From positions 168,872,037-168,936,036 of the forward strand of contig NC_044979.1 of assembly GCF_008728515.1 (NCBI RefSeq): a stretch of DNA of 64,000 nucleotides, given 5' to 3'. Shown piece by piece: positions 54,196 to 64,000 of the stretch. Source of the DNA: Papio anubis (Eukaryota; Chordata; Mammalia; Primates; Cercopithecidae). Both the position numbers and the translations under genes were made by a program. The notes beneath the pieces are model-generated. The model searched no databases. It was not told the DNA's origin and saw only the letters and a list, made by a program, of their open reading frames with translations. How positions within the stretch are numbered: the stretch's first letter is position 1; each line of letters opens with the position of its first letter.

Positions 54196-55123
54196 ATCTA
54201 GCACAGTCGCCTTCTTTGCTTTCTCCAATTTGCCAGTTTTTCTGGGATTTTTTTTTTCCATGCTCTTAAAAATTTCCCATCCTCATGGCAGTGATAGCAG
54301 TCACCGCAGCATTTTGACAGGTATTAAATGAGACTCATAGTTAGCCACTGTGTGCTCACCTGCCCTGAATGTGGTACCCTTCTGAAAGTCCCTGAACTGT
54401 GTAAGTTCACAGACACAGATGACTGGTCACCTCCTGATTCACATGAGGTCCAGAAACCCATCCGTACAGCTCCCTTCTTGCAAGGGAGCTTAACTGGAGG
54501 AAAAGAAAACACAGCCCCTTTTAATAAATGTCTCCTGAATGCAGAGGCTGGGTGGCAGAATTTGAAGACATACCCCACCTAATTACCCCTTGGCCCAACC
54601 TCTATCATTCACTTGCTTCTCCAGTGCCCAGGAGCGATGGGACTATCCAGGCAGTGCTGAAAGAACTGTGGGGACCGTGTCTGAAAGGCCTGGCAAGAGA
54701 GCCGGAGCAGTCAGCAGCAGTGTCGCAGCACAGAGAAGGCTTAGCCAACAGCATCATAGCAGAGAAGGCATGGCACAGCCAACAGTAGGGCTGCTTGCAG
54801 CAGGTGCCATCTCTGAGAATATGTAGGAGCCCTTCTTCTCTGCCTAGGCTTCCCATCTGCTCTTCTCTCCCCACCCAGGAGCCCTTTGAAGAAATGGCTG
54901 AAGAGAAGGAGCCCTTCAAAAGCCTGGACTCCCAGCAACATATGCTAAGAGACATCTAATTGTTGAGATTTGAGATTCTCTATAAAGGCGATACAGTATA
55001 CACACACACTGAGTGGAGCCTGGGACATTCCAGAAATGTTGGTATATGGTAAAGCAATTCATTTGCATACATTTGACATGTATCCAGTCACTTTCCCAAG
55101 CTCATGGATACTGGCAAAGTTGT
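54196..55123. other. Unassigned, largely free of recognised repeats
   Basis: About 930 bp with several overlapping short frames but no family signal, splice-bounded exon or repeat that I can identify. Confidence 0.4.
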
Positions 55124-55426
55124 CTTGTTTGTTTGTTTGTTTGTTTTGAGACAGAGTCTTGCTCTGTTGCCCAGGCTGGAGTGCAGTGACACCATTCTGG
55201 CTCACTGCAACCTGTGCCTCCCAGATTCAAGCGATTTAGAGCTTCAGCCTCTTGAGTAGCTGTAATTACAGGTGCGCCACCACACCCGGCTAGTTTTTGT
55301 ACTTTTAATAAAGACGGAGTGCCGCCATGTTGGCCAGGCTGGTCTTGAACTCCTGGCCTCAGGTGACCCGCCCACCTCGGCCTCCCAAAGTGCTGGGATT
55401 ACAGGCGTGAGCCACCATGCCTGGCC
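55124..55426 (-). repeat. Alu, antisense, (GTTT)n tail
   Basis: Full length. Confidence 0.94.
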
Positions 55427-55454
55427 ATGGCGAAGCTTTTGATTGCATCTAAGT

Positions 55455-55717
55455 GTTTCAGAACAGTAGTTCTCAAAGTCTCCGGAACTCCTTTCAGGGA
55501 ATATGCAAGGTCAAAACTGTTCTCATAACCAATCAAGAGATGAATTATCTTTTTCACTCTCATTCTTTCAGTGGGATGTGCAATGGGATTTTCCAGAGGC
55601 TGCATATGTGATATTGCACCTGTGCAGAACAGAGCAGATGTAAGAACCCAACTTCCTTCTATTAGGACAGAAACTAAAGAGCTTTTTAAAAATCTCTTTT
55701 TAAAGAATAGAAATTTT
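55455..55717 (+). repeat. Charlie-type fragment, related to 13785-14900
   Basis: AGTAGTTCTCAAAGTCTCCGG, CCTTTCAGGGAATATGC and GGGATTTTCCAGAGGCTG parallel the other copy. Its right end is not found. Confidence 0.65.
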
Positions 55718-56018
55718 GGCCAGGCACGTTTGCTCACTCCTATATTCCCAGCACTTTGGGAGGCCAAGGTGGGTGGATCACTTAAGGTCAGGAGCTTGTG
55801 ACCAGCCTGACCAACATGGAGAAACCCCATCTATACTAAAAATACAAAAAAAAATTAGCCGGGCATAGTGGCATATGCTTGTAATCCCAGCTACTTGGGA
55901 GGCTGAGGCAGGAGAATCGCTCGAACCCCGGAGGCAGAGGTCGTACTGAGCCGAGATCGCACCACTGCACTCCAGCCTGGGTGACAAGAGCGAAACTCTG
56001 TCTCAAAATAAATAAATA
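55718..56018 (+). repeat. Alu with 16-bp target duplication
   Basis: AAAGAATAGAAATTTT at 55702-55717 and AAAGAATAGCAATTTT at 56019-56034. Confidence 0.94.
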
Positions 56019-56120
56019 AAAGAATAGCAATTTTATCAAAGAGTACTTTTTTGTTTTGGAAAATATATTTTTCATGAGAAATATGTGGTTTGTTTTAATG
56101 TGTAATTGGTATGTTACTTT

Positions 56121-56398
56121 TTTTTTTTTTTTTTGAGATGGACTCTTACTCTGTTGCCCAGGCTAGAGTGCAATGGTGCAATCTTGGCTCACTGCAACCT
56201 CAGCCTCCTGGGTTCAAGCGATTCTCCTGCCTCCCGGGTTCAAGCGATTCTCCTGCCTCAGCCTCTTGAGTAGGTGGAATTACAAGCAGGAGCAACCACA
56301 TCCAGCTAATTTTTTGTATTTTTAGTAGAAACGGGGTTTCACCATGTTGGCCAGGTTGGTGTCAAACTCCTGACCTCAGGTGATCCACCTGCCTCGGC
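56121..56398 (-). repeat. Truncated Alu, antisense, with 26-bp tandem duplication
   Basis: GGGTTCAAGCGATTCTCCTG occurs at 56210 and 56236. The left-arm end is cut off at CTGCCTCGGCTC. Confidence 0.93.
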
Positions 56399-56769
56399 TC
56401 AGGACAAACCACCCAAAATATGGCCATAGGAGATCAGAACATGCCAAAATATACTTCCTTGGCATATTTTGAGCTGATTATTTTGAGAAACTGCAGGCAC
56501 AGGCGCAGCTGAAAAGCTGTCCTTTTGTAAAGAACATTTACATCTACAAAGGAAATCTACATCAGTAAATTGTATCAGGCAGAGTGTCTGGGATACCTCT
56601 TTTTTTTTTTTTTTTAATACCTCTATTAGCTGAGAGACTGTTTCTCTGCAGAGCAGGACGGGGTTTGCTCACCAAGCACTTATTCCCCTTTCCCTGCCAT
56701 GACTTGCTGTTGCTTAATCCCTGGAAGCCTCAAGCCTCTACTCCTTTCTGTAGAGCAGATTCTGCGTAA
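56399..56769. other. Unassigned
   Basis: No gene or repeat recognised. Confidence 0.4.
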
Positions 56770-57090
56770 GGCCCGACATGGTGGCTCACACCTGCAATCC
56801 TAGCACTTTGCGGGGCAGAGGCGGCTGGATCACTTGAGGTCAGGAGTTTGGGACCAGCCTGGCAATTATGGTGCAACCCTGTCTCCACTAAAAATGCAAA
56901 ACAAATTAGCCAGGTGTGGTGGCACATGCCTGTAATGCCAGCTACTCAGGAGGCTGAGACAGGATAATCACTTGAACCTGGGAGGCACAGGTTGCAGTGA
57001 GCCGAGATTGCACCACTGCCCTCCACCCTGAGCGACAGAGCAAGATTCCATCTCAAACAAACAAACAAGCAACAAAAACAAGAAAAAAAC
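56770..57090 (+). repeat. Alu with (AAAC)n tail
   Basis: Full length. Confidence 0.94.
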
Positions 57091-57775
57091 CCAAACAGAA
57101 TACTGCTTAAACCTCAATCATCTGGCCTTTTTGAGCCTCATATTTGGTGGGACTTCCATGCATGTGCACATAACTAAAATGGTTTTTCTCCTGTCATCTG
57201 TCCACTGTCAGTTTACTTCATAGGCTCAATTATCAAACCTTCAGAGAGTAGAAAGTTTTATTCTCCACCACACTCGTCTTTAAACATGCCAGGTGTCTCT
57301 AACACGCAGCTGAGCTGAGAACACTGGCTGGGCTATCTTCAGGCCTCCCACGGTCTCCACTGTGACTTGCTCTGACTCACACAACAGGATGGCAGAGGTT
57401 TGGCAAGACAGGAAGCCAACGCCCGGGGCAGCAGCCACATCTGTGCTCCCGGAAATCCACATTTGGTCAAAGGGGACACTTCGGGGTGCTGACACTTTGG
57501 GGTGCTGGGAGCATTTGGGCTGCTTGGTCCTCCCTCTGGCTGGATTGAGCCCGTTGCTTCCCCGCTTGTCCCCATGCTTCAGAGACTCTTCCACACAGAG
57601 CTGGTCTTAAAGCATAAACAAAACCCACAGATGATGGGGCCACAGAGATTAAATGGCAAGACTCCAGAGGATGCTGGAGGAATGTGTGACCTCAAAATTA
57701 AGCAGAGCATCTGTGAGCCCGATGTCCCATACCCGTTAGCAGTCACGCCCCATCTCCCCTCCTGCCAGCCCCTGG
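57091..57775. other. Unassigned
   Basis: 57280-57600 has overlapping frames on both strands but no recognisable protein. Confidence 0.4.
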
Positions 57776-58052
57776 CATCTATTAATGTACTTTTTGTCTC
57801 TATGAATGCGCCCATTTTGGAAATTTTATATAAAGAGGATCATACAATACATGACCTTTGTGACTGACTTCTTTCACTCAGCATCACATTTTTGAGGTTG
57901 GTCCCCATCGTAGCGTGTATCAGTGCTTCTTTATTGCCAAATAATTCCCACCATTTGGATAGGTCGCATGCTATGTATCTAATTATAAGTTGATGGACAT
58001 TGGGCCTGTTGCCACTTTTGGGGGCCATTATGAGCAGAGTTTTAGGGACCCA
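57776..58052 (-). repeat. Old LINE-1 (L1M-type) fragment, antisense
   Basis: TTTTGTCTCTATGAATGCGCC, TCATACAATACATGACCTTTG and AAGTTGATGGACATTGGGCC are in the order of an antisense LINE-1. Confidence 0.7.
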
Positions 58053-58056
58053 CTTT

Positions 58057-58375
58057 CTTTTTCTTTTTTTAACAGGGTCTCACTCTGTCACCCAGGCTGG
58101 AGTGCAGTGGCACAATCACAGCTCACTGCAGCTTCACCCTCCTGGGCTCAAGTGGTCCTCCCACCTTAGCCTCCTGAGTAGCTCGGACTACAGGCATGAG
58201 CCGCCACATCCGGCTAATTTTTTTTTCTTTTCTTTTCTTTTTTTTTTTGTAAAGACAAGGTTTCACCACATTGCCCGGGCTGATCTCAAACTCCTGGGCT
58301 CAAGTGGATCCATCGGCCTCAACCTCCCAAAGTGCTGGGTGCTGGGATTACAGGCGCGAGCCACCACTCCCAGTC
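58057..58375 (-). repeat. Alu, antisense
   Basis: Full length. The middle linker is expanded to a T/C-rich run at 58216-58248. Confidence 0.93.
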
Positions 58376-58672
58376 TCCCAGTCTAGGGGCCCACTTTCAA
58401 ATCACAAGCAGCCGCTTTCTGGAAGGCACCTCATCATGCATTGGCAGGGCTACGTCCTTCACAAGTTGACCCAGATGACGCTCTTCCCAAGTGACTTCTG
58501 CTTCAGGTCCACTGTTCAGGCTCCCGTTGGTCCTAACCCCTCCAGACATCCAGCCTTGGGAGGTACCTGGGCCCCTACTGTTCTTTCCTATATCAGCCTC
58601 AACCAAGCTCTTCCCACCCCTCAATCCATCAGACATCCTCCAGTCACACTGAACTTCAAAGAAAGAGCAGAA
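58376..58672. other. Unassigned
   Basis: No gene or repeat recognised. Confidence 0.4.
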
Positions 58673-58917
58673 GCTGGGTGTGGTGGCTCATGTCTAATTC
58701 CAGCTCTTTGGGAGGCTGAGGCGAGTGGATCACCTGAGGTCAGGAGTTCGAGAACAGCCTGCCCAACACAGTGAAACCCCGTCTCTACTAAAAATACAAA
58801 AAAAAAAAATTAGCCGAACTTGGTGGCGGGCACCTGTAATCCCAGCTGCTCAGGAGGCTGAGGCAGGAGAATTGCTTGAACCTGGGAGGTGGAGGTTGCA
58901 GTGAGCCGAGATTGTGC
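58673..58917 (+). repeat. 3'-truncated Alu
   Basis: Stops at GCCGAGATTGTGC. The last 45 bp and the A tail are absent, and a compound repeat region follows. Confidence 0.92.
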
Positions 58918-58962
58918 TACACGGACCCCGCCCGCCAACAGGAAGTATAACCCCGTCCCTAC

Positions 58963-58963
<1 letters not shown>

Positions 58964-59034
<71 letters not shown>
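58964..59034. repeat. (TA)n microsatellite, about 30 units
   Basis: Nearly uninterrupted alternating AT. Confidence 0.96.
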
Positions 59035-59096
59035 GCCGCCGCCGCCGGTTGCTGCCGTTGCCGTTTGCCGTCAGTTGCCGTCGCCGCCGTTGTCAT
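59035..59096 (+). repeat. GCC/GTT-type trinucleotide array
   Basis: GCC, GTT, GCT and GTC triplets and CpGs follow the (TA)n directly. A second short burst (TTGCCGCCGCC) is at 59129 and GCCGCTGCTGTTGTT near 59200. Confidence 0.85.
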
Positions 59097-59518
59097 ATAT
59101 GTTTCATGTTTCTGTATATGCCTACATGTTGCCGCCGCCATAAGCATATTATCTACACGCATCTATACAGCCATACAGCACACATTGCAGCTGGGTGCGC
59201 AGCCGCTGCTGTTGTTACAGCCCCGCCCTCTGAGAGTCTCGTGGCATCTCGGTAGATTTGCTGGTCCCTTTACATAACCCAGGGTGAGGCATCCCCTAAT
59301 TTCACCCACAGATGCAGCTAAGCCCAGGCCCTTGTCCAGACAAAACCATCCTGCCAAGCTCCCACCACCCCATCAGCATCATTTTCAGGTTGTTGGTCAT
59401 CACTGATTTTTGGTCATCTATGTCACCTAAGAGGCCACTCATGACGTTAGCCCTTGACCTCGAAAAGAACCTCAAAGAAAATTCCAGTTTTCATTCCAAA
59501 AGGAGAAATTGGATCAAA
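59097..59518. other. Unassigned, CpG-containing
   Basis: No gene or known repeat family recognised. Confidence 0.4.
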
Positions 59519-59811
59519 CTGTGATGGCTCATGCCTGTAATCCCAGCACTATGGGAGGCTGAGGCAGGTGGATCTCTTGAGCCCAGGAGTTTGAGACCAT
59601 CCTGGGCAACGCTGTCTTTCCAAAAAAAAACAAACAAAAAAAATTAGCTGGGCATGGTGGTGCGTGCCTGTAGTCTCAGCTACTCAGTAGGCTGAGGTGG
59701 GAGGATCACGTAAACCGGGGAGGTTGAGGCTGCAGTGAGCCGGGATGGTGCCACTGCACTCCAGCCTGGAAGACAGAGCAAGACGCTGTCTCAAAAACTA
59801 GCAAACTAAAC
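59519..59811 (+). repeat. Alu, 5' end slightly truncated
   Basis: Starts CTGTGATGGCTCATGCC. Both arms present. Confidence 0.93.
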
Positions 59812-60414
59812 AAAAGGAGAAACTGCTGGCAGCCCCTAATCTAGTACTGTCCCAGCTCCACCCACTTTCAGATCCAGCGTCCTCCCCTGGCACATGGGAG
59901 CCCACTTCTCTGTGCTGACAGTCAGGGAAGATCCCCTCCGGGGAGAACTGTAGCCTTGACCTCTGCACGCTTTACTTATCCAGAGCACAAGGCAGGGCCG
60001 CTGACTCATCCTGGTTTACCCTGGACTTTCCCAGGTTCAGCACTGAAAAGTCCCGCATCTGGAAAAGCCCCTGAGTTGCTGACAAACCAGACAGTCGGGG
60101 CCATGCAAAGCGCAGTGCATGGTGCTTTAGCCACGAAGTCGATTAAAGAGTCAGAGGCAGTGAGCCACAGGAAGCGCCACGTGACCCAGACTGTGAGGAG
60201 GACACAGGAAACCAACGCTCACTGTGTCCTGCCTGGGGGGTTAACCTATCAACAAGCATCAGCGTTGCCATTCCAGAGATCAGCAAACTGAAGAGCAGTC
60301 GTGACTTGTCCTCACTTGCAAGACAAGAGAGTAACAAATCCATGAAGGGAAGGATGCGGACTTGAGCAAAGGGGGCAGGGCCTGATGTCATTTTGGCGTT
60401 TTTTTCTTTGAAAT
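59812..60414. other. Unassigned
   Basis: No gene or repeat recognised. Confidence 0.4.
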
Positions 60415-60718
60415 GACTCAGGTAAAATTCACATAACGTAAATTAACCATTTTAAAGTGTACAATTCAGAGGCATTTGGTACATTCACACTGTTGTGCAA
60501 GCACCACTTGTATCTAGTCCCAAAATATTTTCACTTCCCCAAAAGGAAACTCTGTCCCCATCAAGCAGTCACAACCTACTCCCTTGCCCCTGCCCCCAGC
60601 CTCTGACAACCACCGATGTACCTTTTGCCTCTATGGATTTGCCTTTACTGAGCAATTCATATTAATGGAACTATACAATATGCGGCCCTGTGCAACTGGC
60701 TCTTTTTAATCAGCATCA
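60415..60718 (-). repeat. Old LINE-1 (L1M-type) fragment, antisense
   Basis: AAATTAACCATTTTAAAGTG, CACAACCTACTCCCTTGCCC, then TTTTGCCTCTATGGATTTGCC, the last matching the start of 57776-58052. Confidence 0.75.
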
Positions 60719-61018
60719 TTTTTTTTTTCTTTGAGACAGAGTCTTGCTCTGTCGCCCAGGCTGGAGTGCAGTGGCATGATCTCGGCTCACTGCAACCTCC
60801 GCCTCCTGGGCTCAAGCAATTCACATGCCTCAGCCTCCTGAGTAGCTGAGACTGCAGGTGCGCACTACCACGCTTGGCTAATTTTTTTTTTTTTTTGTAG
60901 AGACAAGGGGTCTCACTACATTGCCCAGACTGGTGTCGAACTCGTGGCCTCAAGCAAGCCTCCTGCCTCGGTTTCCCAAAGTGCTGGGATTACAGGCGTG
61001 AGCCACTGCACCCAGCCT
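60719..61018 (-). repeat. Alu, antisense
   Basis: Full length. It splits old LINE-1 sequence. Confidence 0.95.
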
Positions 61019-61029
61019 ATCATCCTAGT

Positions 61030-61350
61030 TTTGTTTTTTTGGTTTTTTTGTTTGTTTGTTTGTTTTTGAGACCGAGTTTCAATCTGGTCACCCAGGCTGG
61101 AGTGCAATGGTGCAATCTTGGCTCACTGTAACCTCTGCCTTCTGGGTTCAAGCGATTCTCCTGCCTCAACCTCTCAAGTAGTTCTAACTACAGGTGTAAG
61201 CCACCACCCCTGGCTAATTTTTGTATTTTTAGTAGAGACAGGCTTTCACCATGTTGGCCAGCCTGATCTCAAACCCCTGACCTTAAGTGATCTGCCCGCT
61301 TTGGTATCCCAAAATGCTGGGATTTCAAGTGTGAGGCACCTTGCCCGGCT
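61030..61350 (-). repeat. Alu, antisense, diverged
   Basis: Full length with a (GTTT)n tail. Confidence 0.94.
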
Positions 61351-62214
61351 GCCTCATCAATTCTCTATAAACATTTATTATTGAGAAGTCAGTTGAGCTG
61401 TTTCTCTGTACTTGTTTCCAGAAAGAAACAGGGTGCACCTAGACCACCCTGGATCTCAGTGAAAGGCTGTCTTCCCTTTCAATAACTGATCGAGAACTTC
61501 TAATTTTTCTTCTATGAACCTTATAATGTACCAAGAAAATCCATTCTGCAGTCTTATTTCTGGGCATCCTGTGCATATGAGCTGAGAGGAATCTGATTTT
61601 TATGCAGCGCCGAATGTCATCAAAAGGCTTCGAGGAAGAGTTTCCTGAGTTTCCTTGATGTTTGCGGCGCTTGCTGTTACTTTCACACTTAGCTAAGTAA
61701 CCTTTGATACTGTGTGGTTATAACATAATAACCACAGGTCCTTTGTCTTCTCTGTCAAGAGTGAAGAATTCGAAGGACTTTAACCACTGGTAAAAGTGTC
61801 TTCTCACATTAACCGCATAGCAGCAAGCTTTGTATGAACCAGCTGGTTATTCTCACTAAATGGGTCAGATACAAGTTACAAGCAGATCGCAAAGCTGCCT
61901 AGACTGCATTGAGTGTAGGTTGGCCAAAAGGCATGACTGAGAAGATAAATCTCGTCTGTCCACCCTTTTCCCACTAGTTCCAAGCCAGCCTCGTGGCTGA
62001 GTCCAGCTTCCCAACCCTCTCTGATGATGGCGTCAGTCAGTCCAAGCCAGGTTTAGCAGAGTGCTTCTGGCCATCCCAGGGTGCAATCATGCCTTCCTTT
62101 GCCATCTGGGCTTTCCCCAGGTTAGTGGAACTGCTTCCAGGAGGGTGGGTCCTGCCCTGTGGAGTGCCTGGAGCAGGGACTGGTCACCAGCATTAAGTGT
62201 CCAGAGAGGGAGCA
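61351..62214. other. Unassigned
   Basis: No gene or repeat recognised. Confidence 0.4.
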
Positions 62215-62730
62215 CGTATACATGAATCAATTTTTAGAAGAGACAATAACCCATTCAAAAAAGGGCAACAGCCAGACTGGTAGCTCATGCCTGTAATTCC
62301 AGCATTTGGGAGGCTGAGGCGGGAGGATGGCTTTAGCCCAGGAGTTTGAGACCAGCCGGGGTAACTTAGTGAGACCCTCGTCTGTATAATTTTTTTTTTT
62401 TTTTTAATTAGTTGGGCATGGTAACCCCTACCTATAGTCTCAGCTACTCGGGAGGCTGAGGTGGGAGGATGGCTTGAGTCTAGGAAGTTGAGGCTGCAGT
62501 GAGCTATGATCATGCCACTGCACCTCAAACTGGGCAACAGAGCAAGACAAAAAAAAAAAAAGAGGGGATCATAGAAAAAGAGATTCAAGTGTTGTTAAAC
62601 AATGGATGGCCAACCTCATGCACAGTCAAAAAGTACAAATCAAACAACAATGAGATATCCTGGACGGGGCAAGGGGGGTGCAGTTCCATGGGCAAATATT
62701 ACCCCATTTAATATCCTTGGTACCAGTGAG
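62215..62730 (+). repeat. LINE-1 ORF2-end fragment split by an Alu
   Basis: AACCCATTCAAAAAAGGGCAA before and CAAATCAAACAACAATGAGA after the Alu are consecutive parts of LINE-1. Confidence 0.65.
62272..62562 (+). repeat. Old Alu (AluJ-like)
   Basis: Diverged. The middle linker is a T run and the A tail ends at 62562. Confidence 0.9.
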
Positions 62731-62756
62731 GTTGTGGGGAAAGGATGTGCTCACTA

Positions 62757-62770
62757 GCGCCCCCTGAAGG
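62757..62770 (-). promoter_or_regulatory. CTCF-like motif, reverse
   Basis: The minus-strand word CCTTCAGGGGGCGC matches the YAGRKGGCRS half of the CTCF core perfectly, with mismatches only at two upstream positions. Confidence 0.5.
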
Positions 62771-63115
62771 AGACCTGAGCACATTTCCTGGCCTTGGGGC
62801 CTCCAAGCCAGCTTCCTGGATCGTCCAAGGATTCTGCTACCAGTGACCTTCCATAAATCTGTTTTCTGCTTAAACTAGCTAGGGTGGGTTCTGTTGTTTC
62901 CAACCTGGCCTCTAACACAAGGTCTCTGAGCTTCAGTTTTCCTGCCAGGTGAGAAGGGGATACTGCTCTCTTCTGTACACGTGGATTGAGAGCGTTTCCG
63001 AGATAACATCTCAAGTACAGTTGTTCACTAGATGGGTGTGTTATCAGCCCCTGTCCACAACCCCTTATCTGGGAACCTCAGGGGCCAGAAATGTTTCATG
63101 ATTTGGGTTTTTTGG
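62771..63115. other. Unassigned
   Basis: No gene or repeat recognised. Confidence 0.4.
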
Positions 63116-63239
63116 TTCGTTTTTAAGACAGGAGGGGGTCTCACTATATTGCCCAGGCTGGTCTCAAACCACTGGCCTCAATAAATCCTCCCACCTTGGC
63201 CTCCCAAAGAGCTGTGATTACAGGCGTGAGCACCCAGCC
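63116..63239 (-). repeat. Alu left-arm fragment, antisense
   Basis: GGTCTCACTATATTGCCCAGG to GCGTGAGCACCCAGCC. Confidence 0.88.
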
Positions 63240-63518
63240 TAATGTGGCATTTTAGAAAGGCGATATGGTGCAGGTAATATTAGGGAGCACTCTCAGCATG
63301 TTGTGGGCAGCACTCTGTAATCAAACCATTTCTCATTTTCTAGGGAAACTGTATCCATTTCACATTTAATGGAAGAATTAAGGATTATATCTAGCTTGAT
63401 ATTAATTCAAGTCAGGAATTAAGAAGATGTTTGTGATTTTTCACTCTTTGGATTTTGGAGCTGTAAGTTGGAATTTATTTTCCCATGACCTGAATATTTT
63501 ATTCTGTGATACTTGATT

Positions 63519-63833
63519 GTTTTTGTTTTTGTTTTGTTTGGTTTTGTTTTTGAAGTGGAGTCTCACTCTGCTATCCAGGCTGGAGTGCAGTGGTGTAATC
63601 TCGGCTCACTGCAACCTGAGCCTCCTGGGTTCAAGCGATTTTACAGCCTCAGCCTCCTGAGTAGCTGGGATTACAGGTGCCTGCCACCATGGCTGGCTAA
63701 TTTCTGTATTTTTAGTAGAGACAGGGTTTCACCATGTTGGCCAGACTGGTTTCAAACTCCTGACCTCAAGTGATCCTCCCACCTCGGCCTCCCAAAATGC
63801 TGGGATTACAGGTGTGAGCCACTGTGCCCAGCC
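63519..63833 (-). repeat. Alu, antisense
   Basis: Full length with a (GTTTT)n tail. 63834-64000 shows nothing recognised. Confidence 0.95.
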
Positions 63834-64000
63834 TGATACTTGGTTTTTAAAAATCCTTCGACACAGGACTGGAGTATGACCTCTGCAGCACTCCGTGGGA
63901 AGAGCTGTGGCCCCTTGGCTTATTATTGCTTCTTAGCAGTCCCAGTGACCTTTGGCCTGAGGCAGGTGAGCCCCAGGTAGTTTATGACATCGCTGGGTTG

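Noticed and set aside
57280..57870. Overlapping frames on both strands suggesting a gene
   Set aside because: No splice-bounded exon, no recognised protein, and part of it is antisense LINE-1.
58271..58774. 167-codon open frame on +
   Set aside because: Runs through two Alus and the sequence between them. No family signal.
58889..59255. Open frames encoding alternating Tyr-Ile
   Set aside because: Product of the (TA)n microsatellite.
60000..64000. Start of IFNGR2, expected downstream in primates
   Set aside because: No CpG-island promoter, signal-peptide exon or FNIII exon was found before the window ends.
1..64000. CRISPR array, operon or bacterial system
   Set aside because: Split genes, GT-AG introns, Alu and LINE-1 show primate nuclear DNA. 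None of the tandem repeats has spacer structure.
1..64000. Human origin
   Set aside because: IFNAR1 differs from human at many codons (for example C65, P148-P149, N286-V-T and the final I), and AluY copies carry cercopithecid variants.

Overview
The window is nuclear DNA of an Old World monkey (Cercopithecidae) and carries one protein-coding gene, IFNAR1, complete on the + strand. The gene encodes the low-affinity chain of the type I interferon receptor. I joined its 11 coding exons (229..28350) at GT-AG junctions. They give an uninterrupted reading frame of 558 residues, one more than the 557 I recall for human. The protein is close to human but clearly not identical. The lineage call rests on young Alu copies with the diagnostic ATCCGGCCACTG and GGCGAGGTGG variants that are typical of cercopithecid AluY (AluYRa-type) elements. 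The species cannot be named from the sequence alone.

Layout. 1-228 is a CpG-rich promoter and 5' leader built on a degenerate 38-bp repeat. 229-304 is exon 1. 305-10826 is a large intron 1 filled with old LINE-1 sequence, an ERV LTR with a nested hAT element, a local duplication, and a processed USF1 fragment joined to LINE-1. Exons 2-11 lie between 10827 and 28350, separated by Alu-, MIR-, L2-, MaLR- and Charlie-rich introns. The 3' UTR starts at 28351, contains an Alu, and has no certain end. From about 33.6 kb to 64 kb I find no gene. In other primates this would be the IFNAR1-IFNGR2 spacer, and no IFNGR2 exon or promoter CpG island is visible before the window ends. The spacer is made of Alus, several solo LTRs, a three-level nest (LINE-1, MLT2-type LTR, second LTR), old LINE-1 fragments and microsatellites.

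How it works together. Exon 1 encodes the signal peptide. Exons 2-9 encode four fibronectin-III-like subdomains, two exons each. Exon 10 encodes the membrane helix and the juxtamembrane TYK2/endocytosis region. Exon 11 encodes the tail with the DSG phosphodegron. Two CTCF-like motifs in convergent orientation (33884 on +, 62757 on -) bracket the spacer.

I found no undescribed molecular system. The most useful leads are small: an extra cysteine (C65) and a possible extra N-glycosylation site (N286) in the receptor, two start-stop upstream ORFs, a 68-bp tandem duplication that abuts the exon 5 acceptor, the LINE-1/USF1 chimeric fragment, the convergent CTCF-like pair, and an odd (TA)n/GCC-GTT compound repeat.
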